A DNA stretch of 64,000 nt from Platynereis dumerilii (GCA_026936325.1 JAPTHN010000011.1:2237001-2301000); one strand, 5' to 3'. Counted from the first letter of the stretch, positions 8,130 to 20,653 are shown. Made by a program: numbers and translations. Notes: generated by a model from the sequence alone, not told the origin.

Positions 8130-11100
8130 CTGAAGTGACAAACAAGATATTTCAAGCATGATTGTGATGTGTTTTTTGTAATGGATACTTGTATGATATT
8201 AAGATTTGTTTTGGGACTGAAAAGTTTACTCACCGTTGCTAAAAACCAGCCAGATCCAACTCCTGTGTTGTCATGGCGAATCTTGACCTTCCTGATTTCG
8301 CCCACATCTTCTGCATAGACCTAGAAAAGTGAAGTCAAATACATCTAACTCACAATGTCTCTCGGTTTTGGTTTTAATGTGGTATTATATATTAGTGAAT
8401 ATTGTTGGCGTTGTCGAAATTATATATATTTTAACTTACAACAAAAACATCCTTCATTCCTTTTTCGAAATTGTTCTTCTCGTTATCCAAAAGAAGTTCT
8501 TCCGTCTTCCCCGATTTGCCCACAATGAGGATGTAAACATTGGCATCTGTTCCTGCGTACCTCACGTCTCCTGTTTCTGTGATCACCTCATACTTTATGC
8601 CGTCCTCTTTCCTTTTGCCTGTCGATTTGTGTGAAATGTTAATTACTCAAAATTCAGTGGCATTTTCAAAAGCATCTAATAAGCATTCTGTTACAGCAGA
8701 TGTCATAGTCATTTGTCACATTTGTGTCTTGACTGAAACTCATTTGTATAAAATTATGATTATGAAGAAAATTTAAATCAGATGAAATTAATTTGAACAC
8801 CAAACACTTGATTAAGGTAATACTGTATCCTTGAAAAATTAGTGAAAAATGAGACAGGAATATTTGGGTGCAAGAGAACTATGAAAAGTGAAGTTGTGAT
8901 TAGAAGAACAGTTACTAATTTACCAAAGGTACAGCACACAAAATGTTAGAATAGCATTGTACCAGTCAATTTGCTCCTGATTTCGTTGGCATATTGCATT
9001 GCGTCCAGTTTTCCTGTTGCAAGTTATAAAGCATTATTAATAATGTTAAAAGCAGATGTGAGATTTATGCAAAGCAATTAGCACAAGCCTTTGCAAGCAG
9101 TAGGCCTAAGCCTAATATATATACATTTATCAGCATTCAATAGCAAGCATAGATTATATTTGCAAGAAGTGGTTTGGATCAGTTTGTAGTGTTCATCTCA
9201 AAGCATGCAGGCCATTCTGACATGCCTGTATCTGCATGTGGTGCTCTGTTGTGAAATTTCTCAAATAATTCCTATGTGATCATTGATACTATTAAACTAT
9301 TGTGTTATTACCTTTTCCTTGTTTTCTGCTGCCTCTTTTTCCCTCTTGTTTATTCTTTGGAATGTGTCTCACTGGGAAAAGGTCGTATGAAATTTCATCC
9401 CGCCCTTCAGTTGAAAGCCACCTCCCACAAGGGAACACCAGCACTTTCTCATTGTCCGCCTCCCGAATCTCAATCTTTGAAAAACAATTTCACATGTATT
9501 ATAGGAGAGAATAATCTGACTATTCCATTTTGTTAAAAATGGACAGTTTTCAAGATGCAACAGATTTCATGCGGTACCTTTTCCAAAAACCAGTCCGGGT
9601 ATTTCTTTCCTGAGTCATCATGTTCTATCCTGAAAATCAGACAAGGATGAGTCATTAGAAATTTTATTTTTGAAAAGTATAGTTTTGCAATGTGCAGGTC
9701 TATCTAGAAATAAAAGTTGAAGTACCAACCTGATTTTAGTGAGAGGACCATGGTAGTCTGAAGAGACTACGAAAGTGTCTTTCTTCCCTTTTCGAAAAGC
9801 TCCTTTAGGTGGTTTCCTGTCAATCGGGTCTCTTTCCTCCTCGTCATCTTCTTCGCTGTTGTCATGGAAAAGTCTCGTTCGAGGTCCAACCCCTTCCTTT
9901 CCATAGAGAGTGATGAACACTTTGGAATCTGTTCCAGCTAAAGGAAGGTTGCCAGTCCAAACTGTTATCACATACTCTGAAAGTTAAGAGCATCAGTTGA
10001 TTTTGTTGTCATAACTACCACCACCAACCCATTTCTGTAACTTTGCTGGTGGAGGAATAACATGAAGAGATGTCACTTGAGAAATATTCATTTTATTACT
10101 GTAATGGATTATGATCACAAGCTTTGGAGGAAGGCATAAATATAGCCTACTCCATGTAGTGGCATACATAAATACAGATATTGGAGGCAACAGCATATAT
10201 GGTTATTTTCACATTCCTTTGGAATGTGTAATTCTACTTTGAAAATTATCTCTTCATTCTCACCTTGCTGTGTGACATCTTTGGCATAGGCCTTAATGTT
10301 CCTCTTGATGACGCCGTCTCCCAAAAAGACGGAAAGCCAATTTCGAAAAGGGAAGATCCAGGTCTTGTGGTTGGCCATGTCCGTCACTTCGACGTCCTCT
10401 AGAAACCAGCTGTGTTTCTTCTCCACTCCATCATGCTGAAAAAATTAAAAAAACATATATATATAGTTTGAAAATACACAATTTAGCTTTGTGCAATTAA
10501 GTCATGTTATGAAATGATACAATCTTAATTCCCGATCAATCAGTGATCATCACTTATTCCAAAACGCTAACAGAGCAAAGCGATATACATTCTTGGAGCA
10601 ATTATCATTATCTGATACTTCCATCATTGATCCCTGTACTGCAAAACTTGAAATCTTACCTCAATTATAAGGTTGGTTAGTTCTCCCAACTTGGGTCCCT
10701 TCACATAGAAAGTTTCCTTGGTGCCTCTGCCGAAGGCATATCCAACCGACATGTTCTTCTTTAGCTGTCGTTTCTTCAAGTGCCCACTTCTGCCCTTTAC
10801 TTGTATGAACACCTGGATAAGAAGTAGAAAGACTTCTTTAATTAGGGCCAATACATATTGTCCAAAATCATATTTGTCTGGATTTGGGTTTAGACTTCAG
10901 AGCATCTCTTTTGGATAGGTATTTGTAAGGTTATGGCATCATGGGTTTTGATCAGAGATGTTACTTTGTTAGCTTCGCTGAGAAGCTATTGTGGAGCATG
11001 GCATTTCAACATGTGCGTTAGTGTGTATGTGAGTTGATTCCTGCAAAAACTACTGGATGGATTTAAATTTCCTTTGGCACGATGTGTTCATTTCTACCAC

Positions 11101-13807
11101 ACAATACCTGATTAAATTTTGGTAACAATTGGAGCTTTTTTGCGCCTACAGTTAAAGAAATCTAAAAACGGCCTCTACAGTGCAGCATGCACTATCATTT
11201 TTTGCTGTAGCACTAGCAGCCAAAAGGGTATATATTGTTACATTCTCTCTGCAAATATGGCCATTAAATGTCCGTAGAATGTGACAGAAGGTGCCAAAGC
11301 ACTAAATTAGCAACATTTCAACGTTTATTTGATGTATACCCGACCAGAATTGCCAAAATTACCTGGGTCTTTTATCACCATTCTTGCAATTTATCACAAT
11401 CAGTTTTCTTTTAAAGTTCTACAATGAGTTGATAACATTTAGGCCTAAAACTTAATCAACTGCTTATGTGTGGCATCTTGCATTAATTGAAGTTCAATTT
11501 TAAATGGACAGCGAAGCTATGTGCCCTCCGAGCACCAGTTCTAGTTTTCTTTGTACTTACATTAGCAGTGGTGCCGGCATCAGGTTTGCTGCCAGTCCTG
11601 ACGACTATCTTGTAGAGGATGTCTGTATTCTCCACATCATCATCCTCCTCATAGAAACGTCCCTTCCCATTCACAGTTGGCGGAGGGGCGATGTAAGATA
11701 TTCGAGGTTTGCGCTTCGGTTTTGCTTTCAGGCTTATTCCTCTCTGAATTAAAGGTATACAAAGCTGAACCTTTATTGATACCAAACATTTCATCTCTGT
11801 TACTATGATGTTGTGCAATGCATAATAAATGAAGGTACATGTGACTCGCAGTTGCAGGTCATCTCTAGCTCTGAATTAATTGTAATCATCTTACCCTGGC
11901 TAAGTGACGTCTGTGTTCATCCAATGTTGTGCACAGATGGCAAAATTTGTTGGCAAGCTCTGAAATGGAAACAATTCATGGATTTTATGCATCTGATGTA
12001 AAATATGGCTGTACAAGGTGTAACTTAATTGCTTCTGGTGAACCTTCACTGAGTCTCACACTAATTAGCTCCTACCACCAGGTATAACAAGCACATATAT
12101 AATGGCACAGCATCGCCCATGCCCCGCATGATTTATCCTATGTTTATCCTATCCGTTAGCCAGTTTATCCCGTTTGTTTATCCTATCCCTTAATCCCATC
12201 CGATTGTCCTCTCCGTTTATCATATCTGTTTATCCTATCCGTTTATCCTATCCGTGCATCCTACCCGTTATCCTGTTTATCCCGTTTATCCTATCCGTTT
12301 ATCCTATCTATTTATCCTATCTGTTTATCCAATCCGTTTATCCTATCCGTTTATCCTGTACCCCATAAGCACTGGTTCATCCCATTTATCCTGTTTATCT
12401 TATCTATTTATCCTATTTGTTTATCCTATCTGTGTATCCTATCCGTTTATCCTATCAGTTTATCCTATCCCTTTTTCCTATCCATTACCCTATCTGTTGA
12501 CCCTATCCATTTAACATATCCATTTATCCTATCCATTATCCCGTTATCCCATTTATCCCATTTATCCTATCCGTTTATCTTGTCTGTTTATCCTATCCAT
12601 TCATCCTATCCGTTTATCCTATCCCTTTATCCCACACGTTTATCCTATCCATTTATCCCATCCGTTTATCCTATCGGTTTATCCTACCCGTTATCCTGTT
12701 TATCCCGTTTATCCTATCCATTAATCCTATCCGTTATTCTATCCGTTTATCCTATCCGTTTATCCTATCCGTTTATCCAGTACCCCATTAGCATTGGTTC
12801 ATCCCATTTATCTTGTTTATCCTATCTGTTTATCTTAATTGTTTATCCTATCCGTCTATCCCATCTGTTTATCCTATCCGTTTATCCTATCTGTAATCCT
12901 ATCTGTTTATCCTATCTGTTTAACATATCCGTTTATCCTATCCATTTATCCTACCCGTTTATCCTACCCGTTATCCTATCTGTTTATCCTATCCGTTTAT
13001 CCTATCTGTTAATCCTATCCGTTTATCCTATCCGTTATCCCATTTATCCCGTTTATCCTATCCGTGTATCCTATCCATTTATCCTATCCTTTTATCCCAT
13101 TTGTTTATCCCAGCCGTTTATCCCATCCGTTTATCCCATCCGTTTATCCTATCCGTTTATCCCGTTTACCCTACCTGTTTATCCTACCTGTTTATCCTAT
13201 CTGTTTATCCTATCTGTTTATCCTATCCGTCTATCCTATCCGTCTGTCAACCCATCTATCCATTAAGCCATCCGTCAATCCATTCCTCCATCTATCTATC
13301 TATCTATCCTGTCTGTTTATCCTATCCGTTTATACTATCCATCTATCCTCTCTGTTTATCCCAGCCATCTATCCTATCCATCTATCCTATCTGTCTGTCA
13401 ATCTGTCTATCCATCCGTCTATCTATCATTTAATCAATCCGTCAATCCATTCATTCATCTATCTATCTACGTTTCTATTTATCCTATTCGTTTATCCTAT
13501 CCGTTCATCTCGTTCGTTTATCCCATCCGTTTATCTTATCCGTTTATCCCATCCGTATATCCTATCCGTTTATCCCGTTTATCCTATCTGTTTATCCTAT
13601 CTGTTTATCCCATCCGTCTATCCTGTCCGTCTGTCAACCCATATATCCATCAATCGATGTGTCAATCCATTCCTCCATCTATCTATCTATCTATCCTGTC
13701 TGTTTATTCTATCCGTTTATACTATCCATCTATCCTATCCTACTGTATATCCCATCCATCTATCCTATCCATCTATCCTATCTGTTTGCCAATCCGTCTA
13801 TCCATGC

Positions 13808-13845
<38 letters not shown>

Positions 13846-15441
13846 ATGTCTATCTTTTGTTTACATGAGTGTATATTATAACCAGTATTTTATTTACATA
13901 AATATAAAACAGATTTATATAATATATAGTAAGTTGCCCGTAGATTGGAGGGAAGAGAATAGAATAATATGAAATAGATACAATATAAGCCCGTGCTACC
14001 GTTATAATTAGTTGGAAAGATGCATGAACTATACTGAGATGCAGGAATTGCTGAGTTTCCCAGAAATAGACTGTGGTGCAAAGGGAGGAAGTGGCAAAGG
14101 ACTTGCAGGTGCTGCCCTCTTGTGTAATGTATCTGAATGAGCTGCTTGCAGTGGCCATTCTGTGTACTAAAACTCACCCTGTGGAAGGGAAAATGGCCAC
14201 CACAATGCAGGCTTTCTGGACCTTGATAGCCTCTAAAACTGATAATAGTAAATTTTCTAATATTGAATGAAACTGAAAATATAAACCGTTGTGCACATCT
14301 ACAATGGTATCAATGTGTTATGCATATGATAAGAACTTCCAGAGTGGGCTGGTTGAGGCCACAGCATTGGTCATTTCACCCCTTCAGTAGATTTCAGCAC
14401 TAAAGCATAATCGCCCTATGCATAGCATAGCATGGGCGATAATTAGGAAATCTTATCAGATGATCACCATATATGAAGAATATAAAGTCTATCTTCATTA
14501 TCATCTACATGTTGAGATCTTTTTCTGCATATTTGGCAAATTATTGAGTCTGTTATGGAATAGTTGGAATAGACATAGGCCTATAATATACTACCTGAGT
14601 TGTCTGAGTATTCTTCGTTATACTTCTTGTGTCTCATCCGATTGAACGTCTGACCATCTGCAAAAACTGCTTCGGGTGATTCCCAATTTGGTGTGGCATG
14701 TTCCGGATAGATGTATGGCTCGGATTCTGGAAATGGCATGTCAAGTTGATTTAAGTATTGATGCATGTTGTTCTTAATTAATTGGATTGGATTATTAGAT
14801 GTTGCAAGGTATAATTGTGTGTTATTGATTAATTTAGGCCTATCTCAGATGAGCACCCTCTTGCTGCTATATTAATGTACCAAAGGCCTTTGTTATAGGC
14901 CTTTGATCTATGATTGTGTTAGTGATGCAGTGGCGGATCCAGACACGGTTATCTAGGGGGGGGCAGACTTGTTTCGGCATTCGCGGGCCCACATTATCGC
15001 AATTTTTCTTAGAAATGCTACTATTAATCTTGATGGTCTGGGGGGGGGGGCCCGGGCCCCCCCCCTGTATCCGCCACTGGTGATGGGCTACCAATAGAAT
15101 AGCCTGGGCTATGATCAATCTCAATTATGTATCTTACCTCGTGTTCTGCTGTTGGAGTGCCAGTTTTCAATGCCAAATTCATAGCAAGGGTCTATCATGA
15201 CCAGTTTAGTCTTGAGCCTGTCCAGGTTGTGTTGGGTTGCCCTGCTGAGGTCCACAAGGGGCTGCCCATAGATGGCGTTGTTGCTCCGAGGTCCTCTTGG
15301 GACACTGTAGCTGCTCATGAACGAGGGCAGACTGGGGTCCACGTGGTATTCATAATGCTTGTTGTTAAGTCTTGAAGTTGCATGGCCATTGGGAATTGGG
15401 CTGTCGAGGCCATAGGAGCCATACCCGTAAAACTCGTCCAT
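6855..15441 (-). CDS. Three-PLAT-domain protein, LOXHD1-like, 1020 aa, 13 coding exons
   Basis: Exons in transcription order: 15441-15138, 14726-14595, 11959-11895, 11743-11561, 10812-10660, 10435-10264, 9976-9730, 9629-9578, 9474-9312, 9013-8963, 8618-8440, 8320-8234, 8129-6855. All boundaries are AG/GT, the phases join, and the total is 3063 nt ending in TAA. Residues 1-208 have no recognised domain. PLAT1 is about 210-330, PLAT2 about 337-475 and PLAT3 from about 514. Each shows the family words (AGT[TD], I.HD, WF[L]) and PLAT2-3 have CGRWL or CERWL. PLAT domains are beta-sandwich modules that bind lipid or protein; tandem sets in LOXHD1 work in hair-cell stereocilia. There is no signal peptide or membrane segment. 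PLAT3 is split by a charged insert (about 605-972) before FFVCERWLATDEDDG near the C-terminus. Vertebrate LOXHD1 has many more PLAT copies, so this is a short relative rather than a proven orthologue. Confidence 0.88.
8963..9013 (-). CDS. 51-bp microexon of the PLAT gene
   Basis: Acceptor TTGCAACAG and donor GTACAAT flank 51 nt. It adds 17 residues (KLDAMQYANEIRSKLT plus a split Gly at each side) and keeps the phase-1 frame of its neighbours. It sits in the linker between PLAT2 and PLAT3. Because it is a multiple of three with the same phase on both sides, it could be skipped without breaking the frame, so it may be alternatively spliced. Confidence 0.55.
10965..11546 (-). repeat. Interspersed repeat, copy 1, ending beside a splice donor
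   Basis: Shares long stretches, in opposite orientation, with 24275-24985. Shared words include AACTAGAAC, GCTTCGCTGTCCATTT, CAACATTTCAACG/GAAATGTTGC and the complement of ATCCATCCAGTAG. One end (ACTAGAACTGGTGCTCGGAG on the minus strand) begins about 15 bp after the PLAT exon donor at 11560. No coding frame. Class unknown; probably a non-autonomous DNA element. Confidence 0.6.
11895..11959 (-). CDS. 65-bp exon of the PLAT gene bridging N-terminal and PLAT parts
   Basis: Acceptor CATTTCAG and donor GTAAGATG flank 65 nt encoding LANKFCHLCTTLDEHRRHLAR. It is needed to bring the phase-1 end of the 14595 exon to the phase-0 start of the 11743 exon, which independently supports it. A CxxC is present but no known zinc motif follows. 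Confidence 0.65.
12132..13660. repeat. Minisatellite, 13-bp unit GTTTATCCTATCC
   Basis: Roughly 1.5 kb of a degenerate 13-bp tandem unit (order of 100 copies by length), with variants (CCGTTATCC, TCTGTTTAT) and later TCTATC/GTCTATCC types. Two sub-blocks share a GTACCCCAT...GTTCATCCC interruption, so a higher-order duplication occurred. It lies in the PLAT intron between the exons ending at 14595 and 11959. It stays open in all three plus frames, giving SVYPIRLSYPFIL-like translations that are not genes. Confidence 0.92.
13661..13858. repeat. TATC microsatellite and degenerate flank
   Basis: TCTA/TATC tetranucleotide repeats, purest at about 13807-13845, continuing the minisatellite above. 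It probably grew by slippage from its TATC words. Confidence 0.85.
14928..15079. mobile_element. Short hAT-like MITE, CAGTGGCGGATCCAG type
   Basis: 152 bp in a PLAT intron with inverted ends CAGTGGCGGATCC and GTATCCGCCACTG. It is flanked by direct GTGATG (14922-14927 and 15080-15085). The interior is a G-run/C-run hairpin (GGGGGG...CCCCCC). No coding capacity. The termini match the widespread CAGNGGCGGA pattern of hAT-derived MITEs. Confidence 0.7.
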
Positions 15442-15449
15442 CTGATGAG

Positions 15450-16050
15450 CCAAGAAGTTTAAAAAAATTATTCATTCATTATGAATGGTGTATCCTTAGA
15501 GTAGTCTTTTAATAGCATAGATCCAAACACCACAATTTATTTAATTAAACCATTAAAGAGGGTAGGAGAAGGGAAAATTTATGCTAGCGCAAGGATAGTT
15601 GCGGTTGATTAGGTAAAGCATCAGAAGCTGCTTGGGAGAACAAAATGCTGCAGATGCAGCCACCCATGTCATAGCACCCGAGATTGTATGCCAAGTTAGA
15701 ACCAATGTTTGATAATGAGCAACGAATCGGTGTATTATGACAGTGGGCTCATAGAATAATAAACTAAATGTGTATGTGTCCTCCATAGGCCCAGAATCCT
15801 TATAGGCCTAAAAGAGCTATCCATAGTGGTGTAGATAAGTAGAATGTAAAGCTTCAACGTAAAAACCAATGTCTTTGATAGGCCTACAATATACCCAGGA
15901 CTATTCGAAATATCATATTGGCCAGTAGGCCTATCCTATACACACCAGTAAGAAATAAATTGGTTTAATATATCCAACCCAGAATATATTCTGCCATATT
16001 ATGTTAGTTTACCTTGTGAAATGTGGTTAAATAGTTACAATAAATTCATC
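15450..16050. other. First intron of the PLAT gene, no other feature
   Basis: AT-rich intronic sequence with several TAGGCCTA words; no exon or element recognised. Confidence 0.4.
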
Positions 16051-16054
16051 CTAC

Positions 16055-16210
16055 CTTCTTAATCCACCAGCCTGTTTGTAATCCCTTTCACCTTTGGGCT
16101 AACTTGTATTTTGGTGTTGCCGCCAACCCAAACATGCTGGGCACCTGTTGACCCCCTGAGACGGCCGTCAGAACGCATTTGTTGACGTCGCTGCCTGCGT
16201 TGCTAGCGTA
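16055..16210 (-). other. Probable non-coding first exon and promoter of the PLAT gene
   Basis: A GC-richer patch (GACGGCCGTC, TTGACGTCGCTGCCTGCG) ends in a good donor (TTAAGAAG/GTAGGATG, exon end 16055). Joined to the next exon, which begins exactly with ATG at 15441, it gives AAGAAG-ATGG, a favourable initiation context with A at -3 and G at +4. An upstream ATG inside it soon meets a stop. The transcription start is not visible. Confidence 0.4.
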
Positions 16211-16648
16211 AACCACGTTGCAATAAATCCATACTCAGATCAATGCATGGCCTACAGGCTACAGTGCTCAGTAAGTTGAAGTTGATCATGGTGGTCGGAC
16301 CAGGCAGAAAGCCTCCAAGTTGAATTGTTGACTGACTCCTTATAAATATAGGGCCTATATATATTGCATGCTTTTTCACATTCATATATACATTTATTTT
16401 TCTTTTATGATGACATATGTATCTGTTTGATGCTTTTAATGTCAATAAAATTCTATATATATTTTTTTTTTCTGAGTATTTCTGGATTGCACAAAGCTAA
16501 ATCCCTGATAACACACAATGAAACCAAAGCTATCAAACAAGTTGGGTGATCACAGATTTTCAAGAATTGTTTTCGTGCTGCTTTTATAAATTTATAAATA
16601 GAAATACAGTTGAGTACAAAATTATGTGCCCCCTCTGGATATCCCCTT

Positions 16649-16939
16649 CAGGGTCCCCGCCGGACAGCGAAAACAGGGAAAATTGTGAAGAAAAATTCCT
16701 TGCCGGGAAAACTAAGGGAATTTGAAATTTGACCTGAAATTCAGGAAAACACAGGGAATTTGGTTTTACATTTGGCAACTCGTTTAAAAAAACCCCTCTA
16801 TTTGAAGCAGAAATCTGCTAAAGTCATTGTTTTTGGTTTCCGATTAGCGCCGATTTTGCCCCAATAACACAATCCTTAGCCCGTATAAATTCAGGGAAAA
16901 TACAGGGAATTTGCTCGCCAAATCTCAGTGGGTACCCTG
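16649..16939. mobile_element. Diverged hAT-like MITE, CAGGGTNCCC type
   Basis: Ends are CAGGGTCCCCGCCGG and the complement of CAGGGTACCCAC. The interior carries AGGGAAAA, TTTCAGGAAAACACAGGGAA and related words in sense order. A related fragment in opposite orientation lies at about 25010-25145. The flanking duplication is too diverged to call. Confidence 0.5.
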
Positions 16940-18140
16940 CCCTTTATCCGAAATGACACACACGTATGACCACAATCCTTGATTCTGGTAACCCATTAAT
17001 ATATGAAGACTGAAAAGAGACATCATGCTGGTTGTGACAAATTTTCACAAGTTCTTGTAGCTTTTACTTCAGCCCCACAGCTATTGAAAGCCCAAGATAT
17101 TTCTTGAAACAGTCTAAGTTGACTGGCTTGAGAGCCAAGTGATTTGCCTCTTCTCAAATAATTGTAATTGTAATTAAACCCTACATGTGATGTGAATCTA
17201 AGTAACAGCTTTAAAAAGGCATTTAATAATCACACACATTAGTCAGGGGGCTTGGAATTTTCCTCTGTGGGAATTTATTTTACAGTCACGGCGGCAGTAA
17301 TTATTATTTCGATTGCGCGATGACCCCAAATATTGTTCCAAAAGTCAAGAATTACACCACCAGAAATTAGTTACTTCAAGATTGCCTAAAAACTGCTCAG
17401 CTCAGAAATAATTTCTTTAAAAATATATTAAAAAATCTTGGAGCATTTAATCTGAAAAAAATTGGAGAACAGTTAAAACATGGGCAAATACTATAATTAA
17501 GGTTTTGAAAAATAAGACCATTAGCAATTTCGGAATTCAAATTGACTTGACAGCTTATAATATTTCAGCCACTTATCTTCATGGGAACCAATTTTTATTT
17601 GAATCTATTTACCATTTGAGTTTTTTCTCTATCGACATTTTCTTTTGGCCTGTATGATTCAGACAATAAGTCAATCATACCACGTAGTTTTCTATCAATA
17701 ATATAATGTTTAAAAAGCTGTTTCCATTCTGTCATGATTTTCACAACTGATATACATTGTATGTTTATTTTCATAAAAATATACTTTAAAAACTCCTGAT
17801 AATCATTATAGTATTGAGTGTAGGCCTATAGCCATTAGGGAAGAAAAATAAAGTAAAATAAATTGGCAGAATAAAGTAGATTTTAACTAATAAAAGGAGA
17901 TTTTGAAAATTTATATTTCGAAAGCATTTTTCTTCATTAAAATGTCTCCATAATTTCATGACTGCTGCTTTTGATGTGTTCTGCCTCTTAACAACCAACT
18001 GTGACTGACACAAGATTATGTAACAATTACACTATGCAGAGACATGGAGCAGCCAAGCCTGATATCCACTGAAGTCTTTACCCCAGTGATCTTTGCTTCA
18101 TGCATGCAGTCATTGAAAGGATTAGCAGGGAAGACAATCA
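16940..18140. other. Intergenic, no gene seen
   Basis: AT-rich. A block at about 17260-17400 (CACCAGAAATTAGTTACTTCAAG) resembles repeated blocks at 39290-39430 and 58980-59330, so it is probably old repeat. No exon-like frame. Confidence 0.5.
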
Positions 18141-20340
18141 GGGGCGTAGATTTTTCATATTTGTAGCGGGGGATGATTTTGGCGAACTCAAATTTCGCGT
18201 GAGGCCTAACGGATCGAAAGTCGTGCAGTGATGTATTTCGGCGACCACTTTAGGGCTCAAAAGTCAATATATTTTAGATTATACAAGATTAGTTCTGAGG
18301 CTTGTATTTTCCATATATCAGTGGGGGATTCTACCCTGTTCAGCTAACCCACTAGCGTTACTGGGGAAGACCCACGGCCCTTTTAACACGAGATGTCGCC
18401 ACCAGGCAGCTCAAAGTGGCCATATCTTGTGGCCCAATGCCTGCTGTCTGCACCCTGTCAAGAGAACTGCCACCCATGCCATGTGCTGCATGTGTTTCAT
18501 TGCCCTTGCAACCCCTCCCTCCAGTCTTTAATCCTTTTTATGTTTACATACTTTTGGCCAGCTGTGGCACTTGTCGATTTCATTATTTACAATGGCCATT
18601 GCAGGCACAAGGATAATGTTATTCTGAACTTATTCACTTATGCAACTATAACATTGGCCAAATAATGCTACTTATAACGTATAGCAGGGCTGAGAGGGTG
18701 TACCTGGTTCAGGACTGTAAATCCCATACTTTAGCACATTTTTTAGAGTCTACAAATTAATTTCTCTTTTTAATTTTACCAATTATAAGGATCCCGACTT
18801 CTTCAAGAGACGGCTAAATTCTTTATCTGAATCAGCCTGGACTTCAATTAATTTGATAACAGTAGTGACTACCATAGACAAATAGTAGCCTTAATTATTA
18901 TCATTTGCTTGATCAAGTTGATGGCCAAAACTGGAGAGAGGTTTTTTTAATACAATTTATTTAGTTAATCACGTAGAAGTTCAGAAGCGAGGGGGGGGGG
19001 GGTTACAGCAATGAAGGCCAAAGAGGGCTTAAGGCTAAAGAGGGCTTAATCCCATTGCTGGTTAGTAGCCCTAGTTCTTAGTCATTACTTTTGGGGTGAT
19101 TATTAAGACGATTACAATGACGTTTTTCGAGGGGATTTTAATTTATTAACCCCAGCACATGGTCCTACGCTGTATTCAAGTTATTCGAGTAATTTTTGTG
19201 AAATTAGGGACAGCCCCTTACTCCTCCCTTTTTTTTCTTAATCTGTGCTTTCATGCACATGGTTTAAGATTGGTCTTTCAACGAGCCAAAGGCAGCTGAA
19301 AGGCTGAATTACAGGCATATATAGGCCTACTTTTACCTTGATGACACCATGAATGGCGCAATATTTTAATACATACATTCACTTTAGTTTTTCCAGGCAT
19401 TTAAATGACTGTATATATGTGCCTATATCTGAATTATCTTATTGTCCTAAAAAAACTTTAGCTTAATGAATGGAGCTCAACTAGTTGTCTAAATCATGAC
19501 AATGCATCACTCCCCCCCCCACCGGTTTCTAAGCCATTGGATAAGCTATAAAAACTGCCCCAATATCATCATCATGATCTGTCAAGGCTCAGGATTTGTT
19601 ATGATAATTCAGATATTGTCTTAATCTGTAATTAGCAGAAACTTTATTCACAATATAGGAAGACGTTAGACTTGTATAATTTGCACTGTCACAAGTAGGC
19701 CTTCATGAATATTAGAATATATAGGATTGTATAGGTAAATTCATATGTATATATATATCCATTATTTAGGGGAGGGGGGCCATTGGGCCATTCCCCCCCC
19801 CCTCAGGCAATTTCTAGATACGCCCCTGTATTCACCATTTCTTTTTGTCTTCATTGAATTTTTTCATACTTTTTTTCTCAATAGTGAAAATATTAATTTA
19901 TTGTCTTTAAAATGTATAATATTGCACCTACATTATAACTTGAACTTCTATCTTCAGTCGATTTATTTTCCCTGTCTGTCCAGTTCTACTCTTCCCCAAG
20001 CAAAGATTTGTCTGAGACACAGAAGTTGGCTTTAATTAGAATATCTTGGACCAATAACTCTGTGTGATTGTTCCATGAGAATATCACCTGCAGCTTCTGA
20101 GCTGTCATCTTGGCATAGCAGACCTTGATGATCCAGCTGCAGATTCACTGACAAGCTGCTTGCAGCGCCTCCTCTCCTCAAGTCAATCCATTCTTTGAGG
20201 CAGAAACGTGCGACCCCTGTCAGCAGGTTGATTTACTGCATAGGCCTATTATAGGCCAAGCAATAAATCAATGAACGTCAGACATGGGGGTGGCCAACCA
20301 ATGGCAATGAGGGGTTTGTTTTTAGCACATTAGCCACTCC
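18140..20340. other. Intergenic, repeat fragments only
   Basis: Contains fragments that look like ends of hAT-type MITEs (CAGGGGCGTAG at about 18140, ATACGCCCCTG at about 19817), G- and C-runs, and scattered TAGGCCTA words. No coding segment supported. Confidence 0.45.
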
Positions 20341-20357
20341 CCAGCCAAGTCAACCAA

Positions 20358-20574
20358 GGGTGCAGGAACGGGAGGGGGGGGGGGCTGCAAAGGGGGCAAG
20401 GTTGGCCTTTCATCTCCAAGAAAAAAACATTATTTGGCCTTTCTTTACTTTAAAATCTATAATTATATATATTTAAAATTATCACTGGCGCTTCATTAAA
20501 TTCTTGTCGCATGAAGTAGATTTGCCCTTTCTCGACCAACCGCCCCTGCTGCCCTCGATTCCTTCCGGCACCCC
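20358..20574. mobile_element. MITE-like element with GGTGC(C)GGAA ends
   Basis: The left end GGGTGCAGGAACGGG and right end TTCCTTCCGGCACCCC are imperfect inverted repeats. The right half matches, in opposite orientation, the left half of the element at 32685-33172 (shared GAAGGAATCG and GGGCGACAGGGG words on one strand). Confidence 0.45.
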
Positions 20575-20633
20575 TGAAGTCAACCCATTCTTTTATCTTC
20601 TGAGTGACAGCCAGGAGCTAAGCAGTTTGTTCT

Positions 20634-20653
20634 ATCTATCTATCTTTCTATAG

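Noticed and set aside
12174-13972. Long plus-strand frames translating to SVYPIRLSYPFIL repeats
   Set aside because: They follow directly from a 13-bp tandem repeat with no stop codon; no start context, splice sites or non-repeat domain.
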